DNA of 64,000 bases from Methanobrevibacter sp. V74 (GTDB taxonomy: Archaea; Methanobacteriota; Methanobacteria; Methanobacteriales; Methanobacteriaceae): the NCBI RefSeq assembly GCF_963082495.1, contig NZ_CAUJAN010000002.1, forward strand, positions 186,001-250,000. The letters run 5' to 3'. Below, piece by piece: positions 25,154 to 32,983 of this stretch. A model generated the notes under the pieces. The model made no database searches and was not told where the DNA came from. It worked only from the letters and a program-made list of their open reading frames with translations. The translations under genes were made by a program, and so were the position numbers. The stretch's first letter is position 1. Each line of letters opens with the position of its first letter.

Positions 25154-25444
25154 ATGAAGTTTGTTGATTGTGATTTTGTGGGGAAGCATGATGTTAGAAA
25201 ATCTATTACTCGTGAGATTTTTATTGCGTGTCGTGAAAGTATACATAAATTTGATGAGTTGAATATGTTTCTTGTGGAAGATTATATTCATATTTTAATT
25301 GAAGAAACAGAGTATAATTCAAGAGGTCATTATTTTTATGAGAAGGAAACAGAGGTTAAAATTAATTTAAAAGTATTTAAGAATGTAGCAATAGAATATA
25401 TATTAGAACATATAGATGACTTCTTACTATGTAAATATAGATGA
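25154..25444 (+). CDS. 96-residue early protein
   Basis: GAGGGGTGA lies just before the ATG at 25154. The protein is mixed alpha/beta with basic and acidic stretches (MKFVDCDFVGKHDVRKSITR; LEHIDDFLLCKYR). No family recognised. Confidence 0.5.
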   Translation: MKFVDCDFVGKHDVRKSITREIFIACRESIHKFDELNMFLVEDYIHILIEETEYNSRGHYFYEKETEVKINLKVFKNVAIEYILEHIDDFLLCKYR

Positions 25445-25472
25445 ACTTCCCCTAAAAAATATTTAGTAGTGA

Positions 25473-25793
25473 ATGTTACTTAAAAAAAGTTATGAATGCA
25501 GTGATGGATCAATTCAAACCTGCTTTGCCACATATACCTGCAAGTATTGTGGCAAAACATTCATAAAATTCGAAAACAAAAAAATGTACTGCAGCATAGA
25601 ATGTGCATGTAAATCTACTCAAGACAACAAAGCCAAATACCAACGAAAAAGAAGGAAACTTATTAATAGTGGTGAGCTTGTAAGTAATGAAACCCGTAAA
25701 TTGGGAACAATACATTTCCCAGAAGAAATAGGTGACTGGGTAGATGAACTAAAAAGAGTCAAATATGCTAAAAGAAAAGCCGGTATAATATAA
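25473..25793 (+). CDS. Zinc-finger DNA-binding-like protein
   Basis: A 106-residue protein with a four-cysteine finger CKYCGKTF...MYCSIECACK (about residues 23-45). A basic segment KYQRKRRKLINSG and a C-terminal helix follow. Similar fingers occur in phage and archaeal proteins that bind nucleic acids. It is the last gene of the early block and precedes a hairpin terminator, so it may switch on late genes. That role is inference. Confidence 0.6.
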   Translation: MLLKKSYECSDGSIQTCFATYTCKYCGKTFIKFENKKMYCSIECACKSTQDNKAKYQRKRRKLINSGELVSNETRKLGTIHFPEEIGDWVDELKRVKYAKRKAGII

Positions 25794-25820
25794 TGTATGT
25801 AGTATTGAATTTTATTTAAA

Positions 25821-25880
25821 AGAATGTTATGGATAAATTTGGTCTTGAATATAATTTTATGATAATTTTATCAACATTCT
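25821..25880 (+). terminator. Long imperfect hairpin terminator at the end of the early region
   Basis: AGAATGTT (25821-25828) pairs with AACATTCT (25873-25880), and inside it GATAAA (25832-25837) pairs with TTTATC (25867-25872). A run of A follows, i.e. T on the other strand. It lies 28 bases after the stop of the zinc-finger gene. Confidence 0.5.
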
Positions 25881-25891
25881 AAAAAAAAAAA

Positions 25892-25928
25892 TTTTCTATT
25901 TTTCCACCTTTTAATATTGAAGAGGGAG
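25892..25928. repeat. 37-bp dispersed repeat, copy 1
   Basis: The block begins TTTTCTATTTTTCCACCTTT and continues with AATATTGAAGAGGGAG. A near copy lies at 32497-32533 with about three differences. Both stand just upstream of AT-rich promoter-like DNA (TATATA boxes) in the two longest plus-strand gaps of the provirus. A promoter element or recombination site are possibilities. Confidence 0.55.
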
Positions 25929-26000
25929 GGATATATACTTTTTTATAATACATTTATATATTTTTTTCATATTATGAGATGAGGATTGTGTATTTTAATG

Positions 26001-26147
26001 ATGAGTTATGAGTATCAGCATAAGCATGTTCCTGGTTTGCGATGCCGGGAATGTGGTGAAAACAAGGAAATACTCTATGATACTCATCATGCATTAATCT
26101 ATTGTAAAAAATGTGGATTAGTAATATATGAAATTAATTGTTTGTAA
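26001..26147 (+). CDS. 48-residue zinc-ribbon miniprotein
   Basis: CRECGENKEILYDTHHALIYCKKCG is a compact ribbon covering residues 15-39. TATA-like sequence (ATTTATATAT) lies about 40 bases upstream. No clear ribosome site, so a leaderless or short-leader transcript is likely. It stands alone in a 750-bp gap. Confidence 0.5.
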   Translation: MSYEYQHKHVPGLRCRECGENKEILYDTHHALIYCKKCGLVIYEINCL

Positions 26148-26226
26148 AAAAAAAGGGAATATATTCTGGATTGTGAAATTTATTATTTTGGGAAAAAAAC
26201 ATTTTTTCTTTTATTGTCTCCGCCAT
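26134..26226 (-). CDS. Possible 30-residue minus-strand peptide
   Basis: A perfect GGAGG lies eight bases before an ATG at 26226 reading MAETIKEKMFFSQNNKF, ending at 26134 inside the 3' end of the opposite ribbon gene. Support is only the ribosome site. Confidence 0.22.
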   Translation of the reverse strand: MAETIKEKMFFSQNNKFHNPEYIPFFFTNN

Positions 26227-26347
26227 TTTTTTTCCTCCTTTTAAAAAATATAGAAGTTCAGATATGAATATTAAATTTTAGTATAAAAAAAAAAGGGAAA
26301 ACACATAAAAATCCGGTTCATATAAAAAAAATTGTTGATGTGTTATT

Positions 26348-26431
26348 TTAAGAGATATTCTCCTTCTTTGGATTTATATTAAGATGTGTAGGTAAAATTC
26401 TTTTTAAAATCAATTTTTTATTATCACTCAT
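26348..26431 (-). CDS. Possible 27-residue minus-strand peptide
   Basis: Reads MSDNKKLILKRILPTHLNI from an ATG at 26431, with TATA-like DNA upstream on the minus strand. It is basic. The remainder of 26148-26609 is AT-rich with no other feature seen except AT-rich promoter-like stretches before the holin-like gene. Confidence 0.2.
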   Translation of the reverse strand: MSDNKKLILKRILPTHLNINPKKENIS

Positions 26432-26609
26432 TCAATTATTTCTTACCTACCATTTTTTAATATTTATAATCGTTCAATAAAAAACATTAAAATATATTAT
26501 TTCATTCAATCTTATTTTAAAAAACACGAGGATTTAGAAAATCGTGTTTAATAAAATATTTAAAAAACTGTTCAAAACAACAAAAAAAAGAAAAAAGGTG
26601 AATAATACA

Positions 26610-26795
26610 ATGGAATTCGACAACAAAACAATACTCATAACAGGACTAATAATAGGTGCAATCTGTGCAATGTTAAACAATTACGAACAAATAGCACTGG
26701 CAATAGTATCCGGACTAGTAGGATACCTCAGTAAAGACGCCAATATCACAATCAACAAACAAAAAGAAGCAGATGAAACCGAAGAAATAGAATAA
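26610..26795 (+). CDS. Holin-like small membrane protein
   Basis: A 61-residue protein with two short hydrophobic stretches (ILITGLIIGAICAML and QIALAIVSGLVGYL) joined by NNYEQ, and a charged C-terminus. Two closely spaced helices and a charged tail are typical of small holins. AGGTGA precedes the ATG at 26610. A longer form from a GTG at 26544 would add a basic N-terminus but lacks that site. It is followed by a second membrane protein of XhlA-like build. Confidence 0.5.
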   Translation: MEFDNKTILITGLIIGAICAMLNNYEQIALAIVSGLVGYLSKDANITINKQKEADETEEIE

Positions 26796-26829
26796 ATATT
26801 ATAAACAAAATTTTTAGGAGTTAAGCATT

Positions 26830-27108
26830 ATGACTCTAGATAACCATGATTGTGTGCGTGAAGAAACATTCATAAACATAGAAAAACGCTTAACAAGTAA
26901 TGAAGAAAAAGTAGAAGTAGTACTCAACCAAACTGACAATTTAGAAGACACTCTAAAAAAGTTAGATGCTACTCAAGACAAACTAGCAATAGAAATAGCA
27001 CAATTAAATACAACATTTAACATTCTAAAATGGTTAATCGGCATTCTAATAACTCTTTTCGGAGGAATATTCGTATTCCTAATAACAGAACTAATCAAAA
27101 TAATCTGA
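26830..27108 (+). CDS. XhlA-like holin-associated protein
   Basis: The 92-residue protein is an N-terminal coiled coil (RLTSNEEKVEVVLNQTDNLE) followed by one C-terminal transmembrane helix (LKWLIGILITLFGGIFVFLI). That is the layout of XhlA hemolysin/holin partners in phages. AGGAG precedes the ATG. Its place after the small membrane protein and before the terminase genes suggests a lysis pair, though the peptidase lies at the other end of the late region. Confidence 0.55.
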   Translation: MTLDNHDCVREETFINIEKRLTSNEEKVEVVLNQTDNLEDTLKKLDATQDKLAIEIAQLNTTFNILKWLIGILITLFGGIFVFLITELIKII

Positions 27109-27139
27109 ATTAAAAAAAAACACTAGCAGGAAGGTTACT

Positions 27140-27661
27140 ATGAGTGAAATTTGGGAAGAAAGACAAACAGATGAAAAAGGTAAAGAAACCACCAGAGCAT
27201 TTGAAGTGTTCACCCAATATTTATACTCACCCAAACCTCGGACATTACCCAAATTTTTAAAATGGGCTGAAAAAAACACCTCTGAAACCGCTTCTAAACC
27301 ACCTAAAAAATGGACTGTTGATGAATGGTCTAAAAGATGGCATTGGAAAGAACGAGCAGATGCTTTTGACATGAAAAATGTTGAAAGAATCAGAAATCAG
27401 AATAAGGTTCTTGTTGATGATGCTTTTGGTAATCAAGTTAGAACTATTTTAGAACAAATTGATGATTTGGATCAAGAAAGAAAATCTATAAAATATTCTG
27501 ATGTTGTTGATGATAAGAAGATTTTAGCTTTAAAGCGTAATAGTGTGAATAAAGCTATTCTAATGAAAGAATTACGATTAATTATGGGAATGTCTACGGA
27601 TAATAATAAATCTGTAGTTGAACATAACGGCTTAAAAAGGTTGGCTGATGCTTTCAAATAA
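27140..27661 (+). CDS. terS: Terminase small subunit
   Basis: The 173-residue protein precedes and overlaps the large terminase, where the small subunit is expected. Its first half has segments such as EEWSKRWHWKERADAFD that resemble the phage small-terminase DNA-binding region, and its second half is helical, suiting oligomerisation. It would recognise the packaging site. GGAAGG precedes the ATG. Confidence 0.75.
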   Translation: MSEIWEERQTDEKGKETTRAFEVFTQYLYSPKPRTLPKFLKWAEKNTSETASKPPKKWTVDEWSKRWHWKERADAFDMKNVERIRNQNKVLVDDAFGNQVRTILEQIDDLDQERKSIKYSDVVDDKKILALKRNSVNKAILMKELRLIMGMSTDNNKSVVEHNGLKRLADAFK

Positions 27662-28931
27662 TAAACAATATTGGAACTGGGGGGAAACAAGTCCCAAAAG
27701 TAAAGACTTTTTCAATAATAGTAATGCATGGATTAACATTGTTGAAGGTGCAGTTAGATCTAGTAAAACAGTAACTTGTAGTGCCAGATGGTTAAAATTT
27801 TTATGTGAAAGTCCTCATGATGAATTTTTAATGAGTGGTAAAACTATCACTACATTAAAAAGAAATGTATTGACTAATTTTTTTAAAATGTTAAATACTG
27901 AGGATATTTGGTATCATCATGATAGGTATGAAAATATCTTAGAGGTTGAAGATAAAACAATTTACCTCATGGGTTTTAATGATGAAGGAGCTACTGATGT
28001 TGTTGCGGGAATGACAGTTGGAGGATGGTATGGAGATGAGGTAACACGTAACCCAAAATCAACAATTGAAATGGCAATAAGTAGATGTAGTTTACCTGGA
28101 GCAAAAATGTTTCTTAACATGAATCCATCAAGCCCATACCATTTTCTCTACACAGATTACATTAACAATAAAGAATTACTCAAATCAGGTACTGTTAAAG
28201 TATGGAAATTTCTTCTTGAGGATAATCCTAATCTTCCAAAACAATATGTTGATGAATTAATAAGAGTAAATAAGAAAAATCCTTTGTTTTACAAAAGGAA
28301 TATTCTAGGTCAATGGGTAATTGCTGAAGGAGCAATATATGACATGTTCGATGAGGATGTGCATGTGTATAATACTCCTGTTGAAGTAGATGATATGAAT
28401 ATTACATGTGATTATGGAGTATCAACAGTCACTACGTTTGGAGTGATAGGTTATAAAAAAGATTTAGTTGATGGTAATACTTACTATTTAATGGATGAAA
28501 CTTATTATGATGCTGAAATCAAAGGAGTAACTCAATCAGACACTAATAGAGTAGATGATTTAGTTAAACTCCAAGACAAACACCATCTTAATAAAAACAA
28601 TACTATTTTCCTACCTCATGATGCGGCCAGTCTAAAAGCAGCTGCTAAAAAAGATAAAAGAATACGAATGAAAGTAAAAACTTATGCTCCAGATACTTTT
28701 GAAGATATTACTACTATTCAAAATTTATTTGCTACAAATCGTTTTTTCATTAATTCAAGTTGTAAAAATAGTATTACTCAAGCTCAATCTTATTGTTGGG
28801 ATACAAAAGCTCAACAACGGGGTGAGGATAAACCATTAAAAGTTGATGACCATTGTCCAGACATGTGGCGTGGAGGCATATTAGGTCCTCGTAAAAAAGG
28901 ATTCAAATTAAGAAAACGTAAAAAGAGATGA
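27648..28931 (+). CDS. terL: Terminase large subunit
   Basis: The motor-nuclease that packages viral DNA. Walker A is GAVRSSKT (residues 34-41) and Walker B is GGWYGDEV, with D130-E131 as the acidic pair. The RNase H-like nuclease acidic residues occur in CDYGVSTV, PHDAASLK and DDHCPDMWRGG. The 427 residues match the family length. The ATG overlaps terS by 14 bases, with AAGGTTGG as ribosome site. Confidence 0.93.
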   Translation: MLSNNKQYWNWGETSPKSKDFFNNSNAWINIVEGAVRSSKTVTCSARWLKFLCESPHDEFLMSGKTITTLKRNVLTNFFKMLNTEDIWYHHDRYENILEVEDKTIYLMGFNDEGATDVVAGMTVGGWYGDEVTRNPKSTIEMAISRCSLPGAKMFLNMNPSSPYHFLYTDYINNKELLKSGTVKVWKFLLEDNPNLPKQYVDELIRVNKKNPLFYKRNILGQWVIAEGAIYDMFDEDVHVYNTPVEVDDMNITCDYGVSTVTTFGVIGYKKDLVDGNTYYLMDETYYDAEIKGVTQSDTNRVDDLVKLQDKHHLNKNNTIFLPHDAASLKAAAKKDKRIRMKVKTYAPDTFEDITTIQNLFATNRFFINSSCKNSITQAQSYCWDTKAQQRGEDKPLKVDDHCPDMWRGGILGPRKKGFKLRKRKKR

Positions 28932-28939
28932 TGATATTT

Positions 28940-30358
28940 ATGGTTAAAATTGTAACAAACACATTCTTAAAAGATGCTGTAATTAAAAGTGTACTTAATG
29001 AATATGATGTGAAAAGTCAAGAGTTAAGTACAGAAGATATGAACTATGGTGATGAGGCTATAGATCCACCTTTCAATCCATTCCAATTAGAGAAACTCAG
29101 AGATATATCTGGATTGCATGATATTTGCATTACTGTCAAATGTGAAGATGCAATTTACAGTGGGAAAAAAATTATCAGTAAAGAAGGAATGGAAATACCA
29201 GTTGAACTTGAAGAATTCTTGAATGATTTCCAATTTGATGAGGAATGCGATTCCTTCTTAAATGACATTGAAACATATGGTTTTGCAGGATTGGAAATTT
29301 TACGTGAAGGTCCAGCATTTAAAAGTGTGAATCAGATTCCTTCATTGTATCTTCGTATGTGCCGTGATAAAAAACGTGTTGTTCAAAAAATAGGTAATCA
29401 AAAATCATACTTCAAACTATATGACCCAAGCAATACTCAAAGACTAAATAAAAACACTGGAGTCTTTGAATATGATATTACTCCTGATACGATTGCAAAT
29501 GAGTTATTATGGTTTAATGGTAAAAGCAATGAAAGTAAAGTGTATGGTAAACCCGGATACTTAAGTGAATTAGATGCTATTCTAACGGACAATGCAATAA
29601 TTGAATATCAACAAGGACACTTCAAAGCTAAAGGAATTCCGAATTATGTGATTACAGTTACAGGAAGTATTGAGGAAAAAGAAGATTACAGTATGGATGA
29701 TTTTGAAAGGGATTTGGAAAAAGAATTCAGTACTGTTACTAATGAACCTGGAACTGCATTGGTAATGTGTGTTCCAAGTGATGGTGATGCACCAATCAAT
29801 GTTAATGTGCATAAAATAGGTGAGGAGAAAAAAGAAGGTAGTTTTCTTGCATTAGCTGATTCCGTGGCAGATCGTATTTATCGTATTCATCGTGTGCCAC
29901 GTGAAAGATTAGGTGAAAGCAAATCATCTGGTATTGCAAGTAACAGGACTGAAATGTTACTCAAAAATTATTCCAAAAGTACTGTGGGTAATATTCAAAA
30001 AAGAATGGCAAACTACATTAACAAAACCATCATCAAATATGAGTTCACTACTAATGATCATAAAATAGAATATCTTCCTTGTAACTTTGATGAGGAAGAT
30101 AAAGTATTGGGCAGAGGTATAAAATTATTGCAGAATGGTGCGATGAAATTAGGTGAGTTTATTAACCGTTTTGGTGAGTCATTTGAATTGCACATGGATG
30201 AAAGTGATGAATATTATAATGCTAGGTTTATGAATAATCAGTCATTGGATAGTGTGTTGTATGGTGATGATCCCATTGATGCTGAAGGTAAATTGAATAG
30301 TATGATTAATGATTTAGATAAAGATATGGGTAAGTCTTATTTGGAAAAATATGATTAA
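28940..30358 (+). CDS. Portal protein
   Basis: A 472-residue protein directly after terL and before MuF, the usual place of the portal. SPP1/HK97-type features include the early segment PPFNPFQLEKLRDISGLHDI and a later RIYRIHRVPRERLGES. It forms the dodecameric gate for DNA entry. Its upstream end overlaps terL if the first ATG at 28928 is used; I prefer 28940, with AGATGAT ahead of it. Confidence 0.88.
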   Translation: MVKIVTNTFLKDAVIKSVLNEYDVKSQELSTEDMNYGDEAIDPPFNPFQLEKLRDISGLHDICITVKCEDAIYSGKKIISKEGMEIPVELEEFLNDFQFDEECDSFLNDIETYGFAGLEILREGPAFKSVNQIPSLYLRMCRDKKRVVQKIGNQKSYFKLYDPSNTQRLNKNTGVFEYDITPDTIANELLWFNGKSNESKVYGKPGYLSELDAILTDNAIIEYQQGHFKAKGIPNYVITVTGSIEEKEDYSMDDFERDLEKEFSTVTNEPGTALVMCVPSDGDAPINVNVHKIGEEKKEGSFLALADSVADRIYRIHRVPRERLGESKSSGIASNRTEMLLKNYSKSTVGNIQKRMANYINKTIIKYEFTTNDHKIEYLPCNFDEEDKVLGRGIKLLQNGAMKLGEFINRFGESFELHMDESDEYYNARFMNNQSLDSVLYGDDPIDAEGKLNSMINDLDKDMGKSYLEKYD

Positions 30359-30384
30359 ACCATTAATGGGGTGTGTATTGGCGG

Positions 30385-32049
30385 ATGTATACTTATCAGC
30401 AAAGGTTAGAATATGCAATGAAACTTAAAAGATTACATGAACTATATGTAATCAAAGACAATATTCACCTAACCTACAAGTACAAGAATCAGAACAAAGC
30501 AATACATAATGCACATTCCTTGCAGGATAAGATTATTAATTCCATTATCGATGAGGTAATGTATGGAAATGGTAATACTGTCAAGAACATAGATTCTAAT
30601 ATAGAAAAATTAATGACCTCTACCTTGGAAAATGAGCGTAAGCGTATACATCATCAAAATGATAAGTATGTTACTCATGCTGTGGAATTAAATTCTAAAA
30701 GATACAGTGAAATATTAACCAATCGTATCAACACTGAAGCTATTAAATTACAGGCAAAAATAGAATCTGAACTCCGTAGTGGAGTACATAATGGTTTAAG
30801 TGAAGCCCAAACAAGAAATGTTCTACAAGAGAAATATCAAGATACTGCCAAAGCAAGAATCAAGAATATCATAAGAGATAGTATACACACCAATGAATCC
30901 AACATTAGTTTTATCAATGCATTAAATGAAGGTTATAATTATAAAGTTTGGATGAATGGTAGAAGCAAAGGTAAAACCCGTGCATGGCACAGAGCTAAAC
31001 TTATAGCACCAGTACCTATTGAAGATTACTTTGATATTTACGGATCATATCATGCACAATCAATGTATCCTGGGGACTTACATAGTGGAGCAGAAAATGT
31101 AGCTAACTGTAAATGTTGGTTAAGATACACTAACCGAAGACCAGAAGGATTAGGTAAAACACCAAACACCTATAATATTCCCAATACTTCTTATTTATCT
31201 CCACAAAATAAACCAACAAATAATGCAAATAAAGAAAACATACTAACAAAACCACTAGAAACATTTAAAACACGTATATCAAACACTACTGAAAAAGTAA
31301 CTTCCAAGATTAAACAGATCACTAAGAAAATCACCTCAAAAATCAAAACACCAAAAGCCAATACTAAAAATTATAATCATAAAGGTAAACAACAAAAAAA
31401 TACCAAATCAAAGATTAAAAGTATTGGTAACAATTTCAAAAACAAACTATTAAATAAAAAGTACACCAAACATACAACTAAAGATGGTAAACATACCATC
31501 AATGTTAAAGAAATCAATGATGCTTATGAGTTTAAAAAATATTTAGATGATGCATATAAATCACAACCTAAACATAAAGCATGGAGAGTTGATTTAACTT
31601 ACACTCCTGAAGACTATATTAAATCAGGATGTAAAATGTATGTCACCAAAAATGGAAGTACAGCAGCAGTAAAACCCGATGGTGATATCATAAGTGTATG
31701 TACAAATACAAATGGTAAAAAAGATTCCATAAGAGCATTATTAGAATTCACTATAAAGAATGGTGGAACCAAATTTGATAGTTACTCTGGTAATTATGGA
31801 GTTTATAGGCACTGTGGTTTTGAACCACGCAGCTGGTGTGAAGGAGTATATGAATTTTACCCAGATAGTTGGAAAAAAGGACACAAAACAAACCCTGAAA
31901 CATATAAAACAGAACATATTATTTTCTTTGAATACACGGGTAAACAAAGTAAATATTTAGATGCTGATGAATTTATAAGTATTGAGGAATATAAAGGTAA
32001 AGATTATGATCATGCCGAAAGAATAAGGGATGAGGGGATGAAACAATGA
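30385..32049 (+). CDS. MuF-type head protein with C-terminal GNAT-like domain
   Basis: About 554 residues. The middle region carries the MuF minor head signature: RAWHRAKLIAPV, then PGDLHSGAENVANCKCWL (about residues 195-245), normally found next to portal genes and packaged or involved in head assembly. A lysine-rich linker (about 280-365) follows. The C-terminal 180 residues then have a GNAT-like pattern (NGKKDSIRALLEFTIKNGG, YGVYRHCGFEPRSW). MuF proteins of temperate phages often bear variable effector domains after such a linker. The small gene overlapping its end might be an immunity or partner protein. Confidence 0.75.
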   Translation: MYTYQQRLEYAMKLKRLHELYVIKDNIHLTYKYKNQNKAIHNAHSLQDKIINSIIDEVMYGNGNTVKNIDSNIEKLMTSTLENERKRIHHQNDKYVTHAVELNSKRYSEILTNRINTEAIKLQAKIESELRSGVHNGLSEAQTRNVLQEKYQDTAKARIKNIIRDSIHTNESNISFINALNEGYNYKVWMNGRSKGKTRAWHRAKLIAPVPIEDYFDIYGSYHAQSMYPGDLHSGAENVANCKCWLRYTNRRPEGLGKTPNTYNIPNTSYLSPQNKPTNNANKENILTKPLETFKTRISNTTEKVTSKIKQITKKITSKIKTPKANTKNYNHKGKQQKNTKSKIKSIGNNFKNKLLNKKYTKHTTKDGKHTINVKEINDAYEFKKYLDDAYKSQPKHKAWRVDLTYTPEDYIKSGCKMYVTKNGSTAAVKPDGDIISVCTNTNGKKDSIRALLEFTIKNGGTKFDSYSGNYGVYRHCGFEPRSWCEGVYEFYPDSWKKGHKTNPETYKTEHIIFFEYTGKQSKYLDADEFISIEEYKGKDYDHAERIRDEGMKQ

Positions 32050-32327
32050 ATGAAAAAAAATATCCTATGACATATGAAGAATATGAAAAAAGAGTCATTG
32101 AATTATTCCTGGAACCAGGAACATACACTGCAACAAAAGAAGAAAAACTAGAATTCATATATGATGAATTATTAAAAAATGATCCGGATTTCATCAGAAA
32201 TTTATATAGGCAAGATTGCCATCATTATGATTGTCCTGAAAAGTATGGGGTAGTTAATCCAGAGAATATTTTTTCTGATGAGGTATTATCAGCAATCCCT
32301 GTTTATAATTTGGAGTTGCTTTTCTAA
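32046..32327 (+). CDS. Small acidic protein downstream of MuF (possible partner or immunity protein)
   Basis: The 93-residue protein starts in an ATGA overlap with the MuF gene. It is acidic (EEYEKRVIELFLEPGTY; NDPDFIRNLYRQDCHHYDC). Polymorphic MuF toxins are usually followed by small immunity genes, and this position fits, but no homology is recognised. It ends just before the gap that holds the tRNA-Leu. Confidence 0.5.
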   Translation: MNEKKYPMTYEEYEKRVIELFLEPGTYTATKEEKLEFIYDELLKNDPDFIRNLYRQDCHHYDCPEKYGVVNPENIFSDEVLSAIPVYNLELLF

Positions 32328-32364
32328 AAAAAAAAAATCAACTATTTTTTTCTAATGTTTTTTT

Positions 32365-32448
32365 AGTAGAGTATCCAAGTGGTCAAAGGAGATAGACTTA
32401 GGATTTATTGAATTAGTTTTTTCATGGGTTCAAATCCCATCTCTACTA
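32365..32448 (+). tRNA. Provirus tRNA-Leu (anticodon UAG)
   Basis: A class II tRNA of 84 bases. The acceptor stem AGTAGAG pairs with CTCTACT (32441-32447), with discriminator A. The D arm is TCC...GGA. The anticodon stem ATAGA/TTTAT holds loop CTTAGGA, giving anticodon UAG. A variable arm with GAA/TTC and the T arm ATGGG-TTCAAAT-CCCAT follow. The long variable arm and A73 support Leu over Ser. It lies in the middle of the virion gene module, not at an end. Confidence 0.9.
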
Positions 32449-32496
32449 CTATTTTATTATTTTAATTTATGGATGTAATGTATATCTTTTATTATT

Positions 32497-32533
32497 TTTT
32501 CTATTTTTCCACCTTTAAGTATTGAAGAGGAAG
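32497..32533. repeat. 37-bp dispersed repeat, copy 2
   Basis: Near copy of 25892-25928, beginning TTTTCTATTTTTCCACCTTT and continuing AAGTATTGAAGAGGAAG. It lies between the tRNA-Leu and the protease gene, upstream of AT-rich DNA that probably holds the promoter for the capsid genes. The rest of the 32328-32635 gap shows only A/T tracts. Confidence 0.55.
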
Positions 32534-32635
32534 TATAATAATATTATTATTTTTTTTGTTTATTTACTTCTTCATCAATTTCTATCTTTTAAATAAAAAA
32601 TTTAAACCTCAAAATACAATGGGGGCAAAATATAT

Positions 32636-32980
32636 ATGATTGTTAAAGGTCCGGTGCTAGTACCAGAAATACCTGATAAAGCTGGGGATGTGCTTGATGA
32701 AGAAACAATTAGAAAAGCATTACTCGTTATTGCACGTAATGGTGTATTAATGGATGTTCAACACAGCTTAATGAATGTCGGTAAACTTTTAGAATTGTAT
32801 ATTACTGATTCAACAGTTGAGTGGATGAGTAATACATTACCTAAAGGAACATTATTTGCAAGTGTTGATGTGTTAAAAGAAGATATACAACAGGCTATTC
32901 GTGATGGTAAGTATACTGGTTTTAGTATATTATCCGCACCTACAAAATCTGTTCAAGAAATGGACAGGGGGTTACATTAA
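32636..32980 (+). CDS. XkdF-like prohead protease, N-terminal part
   Basis: The 114-residue protein begins MIVKGPVLVPEIPDKAGDV and includes ARNGVLMDVQHSL and KYTGFSILSAPT, matching the N-terminal half of XkdF-like phage proteins thought to be capsid maturation proteases. It ends with TAA exactly where related proteins continue into the next segment. The gene at 32984 continues in the same frame after that stop plus one codon. This is either a natural split or a recent nonsense change. Confidence 0.65.
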   Translation: MIVKGPVLVPEIPDKAGDVLDEETIRKALLVIARNGVLMDVQHSLMNVGKLLELYITDSTVEWMSNTLPKGTLFASVDVLKEDIQQAIRDGKYTGFSILSAPTKSVQEMDRGLH

Positions 32981-32983
32981 ATT

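Noticed and set aside
25051-25164. Alternative frame MRCVVSMGMQLLRMEP
   Set aside because: It competes with the Cys-rich frame at 25056, has no motif and runs into the next gene.
27640-27661. Frameshift between small and large terminase
   Set aside because: The large subunit has its own ATG with an AAGGTTGG site inside the small subunit gene; ordinary overlap is enough.
32365-32448. tRNA-Leu as the provirus attachment site
   Set aside because: It is in the middle of the late operon and no second copy of its 3' end was seen at either provirus edge; the nifS-start repeat explains the boundaries better.
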